NCBI GenBank assembly: GCA_013339765.2 | Contig: CM023450.1 | Span: forward strand, 105,975,344 to 106,039,343 | Direction of reading: 5' to 3' | DNA length: 64,000 nt | Source: Haemaphysalis longicornis | Lineage: Eukaryota > Arthropoda > Arachnida > Ixodida > Ixodidae | Part shown: positions 35,868-46,585 of the stretch, piece by piece | Layout of the letters: each line of letters starts with the position of its first letter | How positions within the stretch are numbered: position 1 is the first letter of the stretch | Notes under the pieces: model-generated | Database searches by the model: none | What the model was told of the DNA's origin: nothing | Seen by the model: only the letters and a program-made list of their open reading frames with translations | Translations under genes and position numbers: made by a program

Positions 35868-35950
35868 TACATTGTACTACGAAGAAAAAACAGCGCAAAA
35901 GACAGGACGAAGTAAAGACAACAAACCACAGGCGCTGTTCGTGTTTGTGC
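35868..35950 (+). repeat. Penelope-like element terminal fragment
   Basis: AAAAAACAGCGCAAAAGACAGGACGA (key blocks: AACAGCGCA, GACAGGACGA) followed by AGGCGCTGTTCGTG resembles the inverted ends of the Penelope-like element at 42547 and 43394. No coding part accompanies it. Confidence 0.5.
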
Positions 35951-36268
35951 TTCTATTTGATAATTTTGCTAGTTGGATTGTCGACAGTATGGCTCCAATT
36001 TCCGCTTCTTTCGTTCCTGTGTGTGTGGGAGGGTCATGCGATCATAAAGGTTGCCAAGGTGGTAAGGTAGGGACGATTCTTGTCTCAGTACTCTCGCGCA
36101 TTCCGGCGTCACTGTATGCTGTGTCTGGATGGTTTTGGTACTTTAATCGAAGGATTTTGATTCTGGCTTCTCACTTGTCCTTGTGTAGGTTTGGATCCAG
36201 TGATTTCTAATTTATGAGGAGTCGTTGGACTGGGGACGTGTCCATTATGGTATCCCGTTTTTTTCCCG
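35951..36268. other. Unassigned DNA
   Basis: Nothing assignable; open frames without domains. Confidence 0.4.
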
Positions 36269-36319
36269 TGGGGTGGGGGGGGGGGGGGGGAAGGGAGGTG
36301 GGGAAGAGGGGGGGGGGGT
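36269..36319 (+). repeat. G-rich run
   Basis: Two G-runs of more than ten bases separated by AAGGGAGGTGGGGAAGA. The tract satisfies the four-G-run pattern of a G-quadruplex several times over. Confidence 0.85.
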
Positions 36320-36535
36320 GACTATTTTGCATACGATAGATCGTCCAGATTTTTTTAAGCGTCCGCATCCTTTGCACTCGAGGAGTGGCTTCCCTCATGT
36401 CTTCAAAGGTGTTATGAAGAACCGATTTGAGGACCTTTTCGGTGACCGTGGAAATTTGAGTTTGAGGGCTGCCTTATACTCTGTTTTAAAGATAGGGTTT
36501 ATTTGGTTTTCTTCGGTTCGCATAAGTGTGTGTTT

Positions 36536-36541
36536 TTATTT

Positions 36542-36611
<70 letters not shown>
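36536..36611 (-). repeat. (TAAA)n tail of the minus-strand CR1/Jockey-like LINE
   Basis: On the plus strand this is TTTA/ATTT repeated about 19 times. Read on the minus strand it follows the LINE 3' UTR directly as TAAA units, so it is best read as that element's 3' tail and not as an independent microsatellite. Confidence 0.8.
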
Positions 36612-36612
<1 letters not shown>

Positions 36613-39600
36613 CGAATAGTGTTAGCCTTTCGGCTGTTACAGGGGTGGGACATCCTAAGAATTTCAAACATCAATACATTCAAATCATACAGAGATTTAA
36701 ACAGCAACACATAACCTGGAGATGTTACATGGCATACATTTGAAACACCGTCGTTGAGGCTGAAGGAAAAACAGTGCAGTCGAAGTAAGCATACAAACAA
36801 AGGAGAATAGATCAAAATAGCAGACCATGCTTACGGAACAAAATCTTTGAGCCCTTCCTCAAATTTTTCCAGTGAATCCCAATGAACCAGTGGTAATGGC
36901 AAAGCATTCCAGTGACGAATTGTTTTTGGAAAAAACGAATTCGCATATACATTGACACGCTGTTGCGGCACTTCGTATGTGTAATCGTTTATACCTCTCT
37001 GGTTTCTGCCGCGCTGTGGAGTTAAGTATTTTGTTGTGTTTATGTTTAATCTATTTTTTGACAATAAAAATAACAACTTCATCCTTGCCAATTGGCGACG
37101 TTCGGCTAAAGTGGGCAGTTGAAGAGAGCGTAACATTTCTGTTAGTAACTCTGTCGAAGAGTACTTTGAAAGAATAAACCTAGCAGCTCGCGTTTGGACA
37201 CTTTCCAGCATATTAATGAGGCCGATTTCAGAGGGATCCCATACAATGCTGGCACATTCTAATGTTGGCCGAATATACGTAAGATATGCTGCTAGCTTAA
37301 CGGGAGTCGAAGCAAGTCCTAATTTTCTCCGCAAGTACCATAGTTTCCTCTCCGCCCCCGTACAAACGTTCTCCAAATGGGTCCTCCAATTTAGATTACT
37401 GGTTATTGTTACACCTTAATATTTTATTTCATTGACGGTAGACAGGCGGGGAAAGCATAGAGTATAATTGGAATGGAAAACACGCTTACTTTTGTTTGTG
37501 ACGCGCAAATCAACTATTTCTTTGATTTATTTCCATTTTAGATTCGGTGCACCATTTGCTGACAGAATCAAGAGTGTCATTAGGCGCTTTTTGATCAGCT
37601 TCACTGTGTATTTCTTTATAGATTAGGCAGTCGTCTGCAAAACGTCGCACTTCAGTACTTCTATTTATGCCGCATGAAATGTCATTTATGTAAGATAAGA
37701 ATAGTATCGGCCCTAAAACTGAACCTTGTGGTACCCCTAAGGTAACATTTAGTGACTCAGATTTGAAGCCGTTTATTTCTACATATTGTGTTCTGCCTGT
37801 CAGGTACGCACCTATCTATGGTATTATATTATAATTTATGCCTAGATCTGATAACTTATTAACTCCCTGTGAGGAACCTTGTCAAAGGCTTGGGAGAAGT
37901 CGAAGAATATTGAGTCAATCTGAACACTATTATTTAAGGCACGCGTGAAGTCGTCAACTGTTTCTATTAATTGGGTTACAGTGGATAAATTGTGCCGGAA
38001 ATTATGCTAATTAAAAAAAAATGTTTTTGTGCCCTCAAAATACATATATATAGCTTGGGATATAATATGCTCTAACAGCTTGCAGCATACACAGGTAAGA
38101 GAAATTGAACGGTAATTTTCCACCTTTTGTTGGTCTCCACACTCATGCGTTGGTACAACCTTCGCCACAAGCCAGTCGTCCGGGACACGCTTTTGTTCAA
38201 TTGAGGCATTATATATTATGTATAAATAGCAGGCAACCCATTCCGCATACCTTCGCAGAAAATCATTTGGTATGCCATCTGGTCCGATCGGCTTTTTTAC
38301 GTTAATATTCTGTAATAATGACACGATGCCTTCATAAGTAATCTGAACGTCAGGCATAACTGATAACTGAGACGGAAGTGGCGTGGGTGCATCACTATCA
38401 TTAGAACAAGCAGTAAACACTGTTTGGAACAATCTGTTATGTAGGTAAGTGATAGAAGAGCAGTCGGTCACCAATTCATCATTGACAACAGAAGAATGCA
38501 CGCGTTTGGAGTGGTTTTCCTTCTGAGACAAGTGACGCCAAAAACGATGGGGAGAAGATTTCATAAATGTCGGCAATAGTTCTTCGTAATACTTCCGTTT
38601 TGATTCGTTCAGTTCAGCGCGCAGAGGTCGTGATAAATTGCGTATCTTGAATTGATCTTTGTTTACTTTTTGCCGCTGGCGGTTAATGGCGCGCTTCAGA
38701 TGTATTATCTTCATATTCATCCAAGGATTTCTGTTTATTTCTCTCTCTCTTTTTTTTTTTTTGCAAGGGCACAAATTTGTTGATACATAGCGTGACAATT
38801 TCTTTAAACCTTATCCACATCTTATTTGCGTCACTTTCCTCATTGAACGCGTCCAAAGAAAACGACAAGTGATCAATTATACTGGTATCGTCGGCCTTGT
38901 GGAAGTTGCGCACTTGTCTGAAGCTTTAATTTTTGCGGGGCAAGGGGCACCATCAATGCTTATCTGCACAGAAGCAAGTTCGTGGTCCGATCACCCATGT
39001 TCAATTGCAACGTTGTATGTGTCGATCCGCCCGTCAATAAAAACTAGATCCAGTCTAGAATACAGATACCCTGCTTTCACGCGTACTGTCATTGACGACC
39101 TGCGTTAGGTCATGGCTGAATGCCATGTCTAAAAGCAGTTGGCGGTCTATTGCTCCCTTCGATTTGGTTGAGAATGTGGTCCAATTTATTCCAGGAAGAT
39201 TGAAATCTCCCGCAATTATTTACCAGTCTGCGATTTCGGGTAGCAACACTGTCAAGGTAGTGCTGCAAACTCCGCATATATGAACTAGGGGTGCCTGGAG
39301 GTCCGGTAAACGGCTGGCAACACGAGGGAAGTCTTGGGTAATTTTATTTCTAGCCGTACGCTTTCATGGTGGGGTATTCCTTCCATAACAATAGCTTCAA
39401 AATCTTCTGCAAGTAAGATACTACAGGCTGTACGATATCCGGCTCATAATCAGTACCTGCATTAGTCTTATCGTGTCTTCTTTCAGTCTTGCTGCTACCG
39501 TGGTTAGGCGTTTCACAATGTGGTCTTATTCGTTAAACATTTCTGCGTTTTGACAGTTTTGAGAACTGTTCTGCCGCTTCTCAGTAGGGCCATGACAAGG

Positions 39601-39905
39601 ATTCTTTCGTGAATGTTTCCTGGGATGACCTCCCTAAATAGTTCTTGGGTATTTTTATACCTCGGTCATGTGGTGCCATCATTCGCTTTGCCCCACGCAC
39701 ATTGCGGTTGTGACAGAACCTCGGAAAATTTGAAATGGAGATTAAAAATTAGTGTATACTCTGGTTTTCCTTTCTTACTAGGGGACAATGTAGTTATTTT
39801 CTGCTTGTATTGTAAACATTTTCTTGGTTTTTGAGACACTGGTGTTAGTCTTTTCCTCCTCTTTTTAGTTGGGTGACACAGTGTTGGTGCCGGCATAAGT
39901 TGCAA
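36612..39905 (-). pseudogene. Nearly full-length CR1/Jockey-like LINE (ORF1 remnant, endonuclease, RT)
   Basis: Read on the minus strand. A basic N-terminal remnant with K-K-R-R-K-R-L starts at about 39900. The AP-endonuclease domain runs about 39470-38930 and includes I-A-G-D-F-N-L-P-G-I-N-W and further downstream S-D-H-E-like blocks. The linker and RT start are in one frame (38798-38007) with the K-P-x-G-P-D-G-I-P and D-W-x-x-A blocks. The RT continues with F-F-D-F-S-Q-A-F-D-K-V-P-H, then G-V-P-Q-G-S-V-L-G-P-I-L-F, and catalytic R-F-A-D-D-C (about 37630). The post-RT block (37376-36831) contains L-E-C-A-S-I-V-W-D-P and ends F-V-P before TAA. The 3' UTR has a short GAAA-loop hairpin and the TAAA tail. 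At least five stops or frameshifts break it. Confidence 0.88.
36624..36635 (-). other. GAAA-tetraloop hairpin near the LINE 3' end
   Basis: On the minus strand AGCC-GAAA-GGCT forms a 4-bp stem closed by a GNRA loop, 13 bases before the TAAA tail. LINE reverse transcriptases of several clades recognise a 3' stem-loop of the template; that this one does so is inference. Confidence 0.5.
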
Positions 39906-40355
39906 TGGGAGGGCCGCTTTGGTGTGATCGCCTCAGTTGCGGGCACGGCTGGCAACGGTCTGCCGAGCGTTCTACCACCGGCCGAGCGTAGAACAAACTT
40001 CACTGTGCAGGCACGCTGATAAATTCATCGATTTTCTTCTTCGCTTCGGCCGTTCTAACATTGCCCTTCTTTCCATGTATCAGCTGGTGCAGCACGTATC
40101 ACAGATTCAAATGAGTCTTCACATGTGCCTGCCTCAGCCGTAGATTCCTGTTTGCGACGATGATGTATTCGCGGGGTCGCTTGATGAGCACGGCTGATAG
40201 TGGATGGCTACCAGCCCCGGTAAAATCGAAAAATGAGCCTAATAAAGCTAGCGCGTAAACGGAATAATAAAATTGCGGACTTCGAACTTTGATAATACGC
40301 GCTGAAACCGAAATATTACACGCTAGCCGGCATGTTGAGGCGCTTTCCTCCCACG
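39906..40355. other. Unassigned DNA
   Basis: Nothing assignable beyond the 5' neighbourhood of the minus-strand LINE. Confidence 0.4.
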
Positions 40356-40357
40356 GT

Positions 40358-40905
40358 AGTTTTTTTTTTGTTGTTTTCTTCTCTCACGCAGGGTTGTTCG
40401 AACAGCCCAGCCAATATTAGCGCCCATCTAGCACACAACACTGCCTTTTGTGTACCTATTTCCTTGCTATCACCTTCACCAGGACGCCCCGCGATGCCTG
40501 TGTTTACCTATTACCGGATGGCTATAAGCGTGTCTGAGCCGCTCAAAGTAAAGCAGTAATTGTTGCACGGACTTCCCAACCACTTTTAGCGCATGTTTTG
40601 AGCTTCTGAAGAAACTAACGACCCGAAACGCATCGAATGCACGCTGTCTTCTCGCAGGCGGCCGTGGAAAAATCCGGCGTCGCGCCCACCTCGATTCCTG
40701 AGTATAACGCCTCTTCCGACCGGCCGTAATGGCCGCCCTTTCTTCCAGTTTTGATTTTGAAAAGAGCAATTTCTGCTCTTCGTTTGCAATACAGCGATGC
40801 ATATTTGGGTCTCCCAATTTTGCTCGTAGCACCTTTTAAAGTAATACCACCGGAAAACAGTGCATTTACGGGGCCGAAAATTTCGTTGCAGTTGGCCATT
40901 AACGC
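40358..40905 (-). repeat. About 550-base interspersed repeat, minus copy
   Basis: Reverse-complement match over nearly its whole length to 50455-51002. On the minus strand it begins GGCCAACTGCAACGAAATTT and ends in AGAGAAGAAAACAACAAAAA. The A-rich right end suggests retroposition. On the plus strand the same end reads as a long pyrimidine tract followed by ACGCAG, a strong splice-acceptor-like sequence (40364-40391). No coding capacity is recognised. Confidence 0.75.
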
Positions 40906-41892
40906 GGGGGAAGCAACTCAAGAATCCCACACTTTGCGTGATTTTAGCACTGGAGCTCGTATTTACATTTAAGCCTTGGAGGTTTCTGGCACAATTTCAC
41001 GCAATACAATGGGGTTCAGACCCAAGAACTAACTACCCGGGTCAGTCAGCATTACACTGGGTAAGGCTAAAAGGATTGGCTAAAGGCTGTTACTGAAGCC
41101 CACGCTTAGTGTATCGAAAACAGAACGTGTGGCGAAATTGATGGTCAGATTTTTTTCGGAAGTGTTCTACTGTTGTCGAGTGTTAGTTTTTAATTAAGTG
41201 ATTACGGAGAAAGAACGCTACGTTCAACTAACAAATGGCTCTAGAAAACCAGCTTCGTGCTGGAATTTATTTATTTTAGATATCATTTGTTTTCATTAAA
41301 ATATTTTTGTGTCGTAGTATCCTGTTAAAAAATGCCATACAGAAAAAAATGGAACACCTCTTTTCTATACGGCAACATACATACACAGTTCACCGACTAC
41401 TTTATTTTCTTATCCGCGGCGTTCTAAAACCGGACGTTTTTGACCTTAATAGTGAAAAGAGAGTAAAGCGTCCCTGAAAGCTTGCTCTGCGTCGTTCAGT
41501 TCTTACAAGCAATTTGGCCGTCATTTGTCTTAATCTTGGAGGGAGTCTTAGAAAGAGGTCGTAGAGTCAAAGACAGCAAATACGGTTGTAACTCCTGCGC
41601 TTTTCCGCGGTCATCATCATCAGCTCGACAATTTACAGATACAGAGATGTTACAATGTTTTTTTTTAGCGAGAACTTCTTTTCTTGCTACATTGGCGGCA
41701 ATATAATTTTTTGTTATAAACCAAAAGACTTTGAGAAGTGGGCTCGTTCTACTTTACGCGCACGCAACCCTTCTTTATCACGCAGGAACCCTTTTATTAC
41801 TATAATAAGACGGGTATATAACAAACTGCGGCATACCGCGTTGTAATACTTGAGCCAACGACCTCTAACACGAAAATGAAGAATCGCACCGG
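40906..41892. other. Unassigned DNA
   Basis: No gene recognised. Confidence 0.4.
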
Positions 41893-41960
41893 TACAGTTA
41901 AAACCCGATCTAACGAAGTCACCAGGTACCCCGAATTATTTTGTTAAATCGAGAACTTCT
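41893..41960 (+). repeat. Pogo/Tigger-like terminal repeat fragment
   Basis: TA followed by CAGTTAAAACCCGATCTAAC at 41895-41916 and GAAGTCACC resembles the terminal inverted repeat of pogo/Tigger-type elements, with the TA target dinucleotide. The opposite terminus was not found nearby. The end at 50326 has a related sequence. Confidence 0.35.
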
Positions 41961-42546
41961 TAAAATACGGACTGCCACATTACAAAAAGTTGATTCCATA
42001 AATGCATTGTTTAAAGGAGGCTCATCCCAGTAGCTATGACACCGTATTAGCGGCTGGCCGCGGTGCTAGCCAGCGAATAATTTATCCACGCGCTTTCTAA
42101 AAGTCCGCGGTGAAATGATAAGCGAGCCAGGGCTTGCCGTGAAGTAGTCCGCACACCAGCAGACGCGCGAAACACAGCGATTTTGTTGTATCACTTTCCA
42201 GCTGAATGGAACATTTTTATCTGTCATATTCTTGTACCCCCTAAATAGATAGGGCTTCCTCTAACATCTCGTGCGGGGTGGCTTTTAGGTTCTTTTTCTT
42301 CGACGTAATTCCAGACGAAGTGGCATGGATGACGTCGTCCTTTCCCTTAATTAAATGGGCCATGCAGACAAAATGCAAATTTGTTTTATTCTGAAGATTT
42401 CATGTTTTATAGTGCCCCCAGCGCTTGTCCGGCACCAAACGATGCCGTCTTCGCTGAGAAATTAATCAATTTAGGTTAAAGTATTGGTTCTCCCGCTAAA
42501 TCGTGTGTTGCACAAGAGTGCGAAGCTGGGCGAGTCGGTAACGATC
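41961..42546. other. Unassigned DNA
   Basis: Nothing assignable. Confidence 0.4.
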
Positions 42547-43394
42547 CATGATTAAAACAGCGCAAGGGACGGGACGAGAAAAGCTGACAAGGATGGGCGC
42601 TGACTGACGACTACATTTTATTGAAAGAAACAGCAAAATATATACAAAAAAGCAAGAGCACAAGCAAAACAAGAAAGGCAAAGCAAAGGTTACAAGAAGA
42701 CTATTAAACAGAGGTGTCACCCTCCGCAGCCACGTCCGCGCAAATAACTTATCTCTTTTGCATACAGTGAAATTGACGGCATGCTTATACACGAGTCCTG
42801 CATTTTATAGATTGTAAACGCCTCCGCAACTTCATGTGTGCGTTGATCCAGGTATCTGGTCACAATCGAGGCGTGGTTAAGCTTAGGCGAGCAGCCAGGT
42901 TTTCCGCAATGAGTAGCGAGATTGCTCCCCTGGAACGTCTTGAGCGAATTAGCATGATCACGTAGGCGATCGTTGATGGAACGCCCCGTCTGCCCTACGT
43001 AGGACTTCCCGCAGGACAGTGGGACACTGTATTCCACAGAGAGACTGCATTCCATGTAGAGGCATTTATGCTTGAGGTTGCAATCTCCCAAGCTACGGTC
43101 GTCGTTGTTGACCTTTCTGCAGAGTTTAAAAAGCTTATTGGGGGCTGAAAAAACAATCTGACGCCGGCCTTCCTTCCAGTTTTCATACGCTTGTGTGACA
43201 CCCGGTGCAAGTATGGGATGACGGCGACTCCTTTTTTTTTTGTTGCGAGTTTTCTCAGGCCTGCCTTCCCGGATAATCTTCAGAAAGACTCCTGCGAGAC
43301 GTTTGACCAACTGGTCGGGGACAAACTGTTTGACCAACTGCTGCCCGTCCTTGTCAGCTTTTCCCGTCCTATCCCTTGCGCTCTTTTAATCATA
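42547..43394 (-). mobile_element. 5'-truncated Penelope-like element flanked by inverted terminal copies
   Basis: The coding part lies at 42717-43337. About 54 bases at 42547-42600 recur in inverted orientation at 43341-43394 (shared blocks: AGCGCAAGGGA, GACGGGA/GACGAGA, AAAAGCTGACAAGGA). Penelope-like elements are known for LTR-like repeats in direct or inverted arrangement and for 5' truncation, which fits. A minus-strand 3' UTR lies between the stop and the left repeat. Confidence 0.8.
42717..43337 (-). CDS. C-terminal part of a Penelope-like polyprotein with GIY-YIG endonuclease
   Basis: A 206-codon minus-strand frame holds the region after RT and the GIY-YIG nuclease that cuts target DNA in these elements. 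Visible landmarks: a basic linker K-T-R-N-K-K-K-R-S-R-R; a cysteine cluster C-N-L-K-H-K-C; the nuclease core Y-S-V-P-L-S-C-G-K-S-Y-V-G-Q-T-G-R with the catalytic R in I-N-D-R-L-R-D-H (residues about 102-130); the H-C-G-K-P-G-C zinc-type motif; and the E-V-A-E-A-F segment that supplies the conserved glutamate. The RT domain that should precede it is missing because the copy is 5'-truncated at the inverted repeat, so the ATG used here is simply the first in frame. The domain itself is unbroken. No autonomous activity is expected. Confidence 0.85.
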   Translation of the reverse strand: MVKQFVPDQLVKRLAGVFLKIIREGRPEKTRNKKKRSRRHPILAPGVTQAYENWKEGRRQIVFSAPNKLFKLCRKVNNDDRSLGDCNLKHKCLYMECSLSVEYSVPLSCGKSYVGQTGRSINDRLRDHANSLKTFQGSNLATHCGKPGCSPKLNHASIVTRYLDQRTHEVAEAFTIYKMQDSCISMPSISLYAKEISYLRGRGCGG

Positions 43395-43829
43395 AATCGT
43401 GCGTCTCCGTGACGTCAGCCATGAAGTCCTAAGTGCGCGCGTTCAAACAAACTTCCACTGCGTCATTCGGCTCTACAGCCTTGCGTCAGTCCTCCTAGAT
43501 GGCGCTACCAAACCCACCCACGGACCATTGTCCACCGTTGCTTTGTTTTTGAGTTTTTGACCGTATTTCCACCTGCCTTGGCTTTGTTACTGTAGAAAGT
43601 ATTCGTTTCATGAAACGTGGGGTATCCTCGACAAACAGGGTCACGCAAGACAACGTAGCTTACGCCAATTAGCCAGTGTCGTGTAGGACAATTCCAAGCG
43701 GCGGACAGCTGTGTAGATAAAACAAGCATAATGCGCCCAGTACCAACAGCAGTGCGCGTCGGCACTTTATGCTCACTAGCATTCTCGTAGCTTTCATTGT
43801 TTACCGCACCATTTTACTGCTGCAAAATG
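43395..43829. other. Unassigned DNA
   Basis: No feature recognised between the Penelope-like element and the 3' end of the large LINE. Confidence 0.4.
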
Positions 43830-46065
43830 AGGAGGAGAAAAGCGAAAGGAAAGGCCGAGAGGTTATCCAGGCTTAGAGCCCAGATTGCTACTCGGCACTG
43901 GGGGGATAAAAGAGAGGGCAGGCGAAAAATACGGGATAGGAGCGGGTTCGCACACACACTTTACTCCCTTCGTGCACGCTACACTCTTTTGTCCAAGCGT
44001 GTGTCCTTCATGAAACGCAGAAGAGCCTTTGTTGCCTTCCGCGAAGTCGATTGTAGGGGTCGTTGTCCTAGAATAGTCTCTAGTTTGCACGGTTGATTGT
44101 CGAATCGGCTGAGCTCGACTGCCAAAACGCGCCTTTACGATGAATACTGGGGGCAACAATAAAGCACATGTTCGATTGTCTCTTCAACCTCGCAGGCGTT
44201 GCAGTGGGCACTACTGGCTATCCCGATGAGGAAGGAGTAGGCGTTCGTGAAGGCCACTCCCAACCACAGCCTGCAAAGTAAAGTAGACTGTGATCGGGAC
44301 AGCCCACACGGAAGACGACGCTGGAGTAGAGGGTCCTGGTTGTGGAGGCGCGGATGCACAGAGTCCAGTGTATTCCACTGAGTAATGGAGGTCCTGCGCG
44401 CGAACTGACGAAGCAGCCTATCGCCATAAGTCCTTGAAAGCGGAAGGAAGATGGTCCTTTCACAGTAATGGCCTGTCCGGGCAGCGGCATTAGCCAAAAC
44501 ATTGCCAGTTATTCCACAGTGGCTTGGCAGCCACTGAAATTAAATATTATGCCCCTTTATGACGGCCTGCTGAAATAGTTCTCGAATTTCTGTAACAAGT
44601 TGGTGGAAAGGACCGGAGCGCAAAGGCTGCTCGGAAAATTTGCAGAGCGCCTTTGGAGTCGGTAAAAATGGACCATTTTTTGGGGAGGAGCTGCCATAAT
44701 GTATTGCAGAGATTCACGGATGGCTGCTAGTTCAGTAGCCGTCGAGCTCGTGGCATGGGCAACACGGCATCGAATTTCGGTTGATTGTGATGGTATAACC
44801 ACCGCACCTGCGGACCTCGAGGACGTCACAGAATCTTCTGTGTATACGTGATTCCGGTCATTGTGTTGTTCGTGCAGTTATTGCATGGAAAACTGTCTGA
44901 GAGCCAGTGGTGGCAAGTTAGCCTTCTTTCCAATGCCCGGAACATGGAGACGAATCTCCGGTGTTGCCAGGCACCACAACGGGGAGAATGGTGTGAACGC
45001 AGGCGTGTAACCTGATGGTACCTCAGCCCTGTACCTGCGATAATGGCTGCAAAGGAAGAGCGTGGTCGCCTCTGAGGAAGCTGCGCAAGGTGGTGACATG
45101 GTAGCCTCGTGAGGAGCCTGACGTGTAGGCGTAGCGTCTCAGTGGTAACATAAGTTGCTGTAGGATAGTCTTGGGCAATGTATATTGTTCCCACTGTTGA
45201 CGCACATCGCTGCAAACCAAGACACGTGCGGAGAGCCTGCGGTTGGATGCTCTGGATCGCTCGAAGGTTAGTGGAACATGCACCGGATATCGCTGGCGAT
45301 ATCCCAGGAAAAATGTCTGGTACAGCTGTAGCATTCCTCTGACCGATGCGCCTCATGTCTTTCCACCAAGAAATTTGAAAATGTGGGCGATGGCGGTGAG
45401 TTTCTTCTTTAAGAAAGACACATGTGCGCTCCACAGGTCCCTGTCGATGACCACGCCAAGAAATTTGTGATTTATGGAGTAAGGTATCGGCTTTCCGTTG
45501 ATGGTTATGTGATATCGGGACATTGTTTTGCGGGTAAATGCAACCACCGCGCACTTTCAGTAGAAATGCTGAGTCCTTGCTTTCGGAGGTATGCCCTCGT
45601 CACATTGGCCGCTTTTTGAAGCCGTGCTCGCCGCTGGGGTCGATTAACACCCGAAGCCCAGAGGCAGATATCATCGGTGTAAATGGATACACAGACAGTC
45701 TTCGGTAGAGCGTGGACAAGCGTGGACAAGCCCGATTATAGCTAGGTTGAAGAGGGTTGGGCTTAGCACCCCACCTTGAGGAACAACACGTTGAATGATG
45801 TGCTGCGATGTTGGCCGTCTTCTGTCATTACAAAAAATGAGTCTTCCGGACAAGAAGCTGCGTATCCATTTGTAAGTTCTGCCACCGAGTCCGCAGTGCT
45901 GAAGGGCGTCTAGTACAGCCTCGTGAAGAACGTTATCACAGGCCCCCTTTACGTCGAGAAAGAGGGCTGCTGAGAGCCGTTTGCGGCTTTTTTCGTGCTG
46001 TGCAAACGTGACTAAATCTACCACACAGTCGGTAGAAGAACGTCCCCGTCTAAAACTGGCCATAG

Positions 46066-46079
46066 CCTCCGGATATGCG
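46066..46079. repeat. Target-site duplication, left copy
   Basis: CCTCCGGATATGCG, repeated exactly at 46572-46585, flanks the nested LINE. Removing the insertion with one copy re-joins the reading frame of the host RT. Confidence 0.9.
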
Positions 46080-46571
46080 GCGCCACGTGCGTTCTTGCAC
46101 GTTGTCGAGACTGACGTGAGCAGGAAGATATACACGGCGGGCGAGGCGGAAATGGATCGCCATGTCGTGATAGCTGAGTAGGCTATCTCTAGATGATCTG
46201 GCACCGTGCGAGGGGACGAGGCTAGGGCGGGCTCGGAAAGTGAACCCTCGAGCAGCAGAATGGGCAGCAGAATAGGCAGCCTCCCTTGTCGCGCGTTGCT
46301 CCATCGCATTCACCCATCCTTATTTCCCTCCCCGAACTGACCATCATGCGGCATTCCCGCCACCTTATTCCACACCTTGTGGGCTTGTCCCAATGATCCT
46401 TTTCCCTCCATCACCTGTGACGAGCACTGGGAGAGGGCGCTGGGCAGCTCTGATCCGGAGGTTCAAACCTCCCTGACGAATCGGGCTGCCATTGTCGCCG
46501 CCAGGCTAAAGCCAGCGGCCACCATGTCCCTGTAACAGAGCTTGGCTAAATAAAGTTTACCTCTTCCTCCT
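46080..46571 (+). mobile_element. Short LINE insertion with 5' inversion inside the host RT domain
   Basis: The right part (about 46312-46571, plus strand) encodes the C-terminus of a different I-type ORF2: P-S-C-G-I-P-A-T-L-F-H-T-L-W-A-C (knuckle; the first Cys codon is now TGA), then L-K-P-A-A-T-M-S-L before TAA, then CTAAATAAAGTTTACC and a TCCTCC tail. The left part (46080-46312) encodes, on the minus strand, the region just upstream in such an ORF2 (A-T-R-E-A-A-Y-S-A-A-H-S to N-V-Q-E-R-T-W-R-R). So the 5' half is inverted relative to the 3' half, and the whole is flanked by identical 14-base duplications. This is the expected product of twin priming during target-primed reverse transcription. 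Confidence 0.88.
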
Positions 46572-46585
46572 CCTCCGGATATGCG
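46572..46585. repeat. Target-site duplication, right copy
   Basis: Exact second copy of the 14-mer at 46066-46079, directly after the TCC-rich tail of the nested LINE. Its first CCTCC could also be counted with the tail, so the duplication is at least 9 and at most 14 bases. Confidence 0.88.

Noticed and set aside
36225..36743. 172-codon plus frame
   Set aside because: Crosses a G-run and the TTTA tail of an antisense LINE; artefact.
40332..40559. Signal-peptide-like N-terminus on the plus strand
   Set aside because: The hydrophobic stretch comes from the T-rich end of an interspersed repeat, and the same frame appears in the other copy at 50892-51161 minus.
44826..45554. 242-codon minus frame
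   Set aside because: Shadow of the LINE ORF2, whose true post-RT blocks are in the other minus frames.
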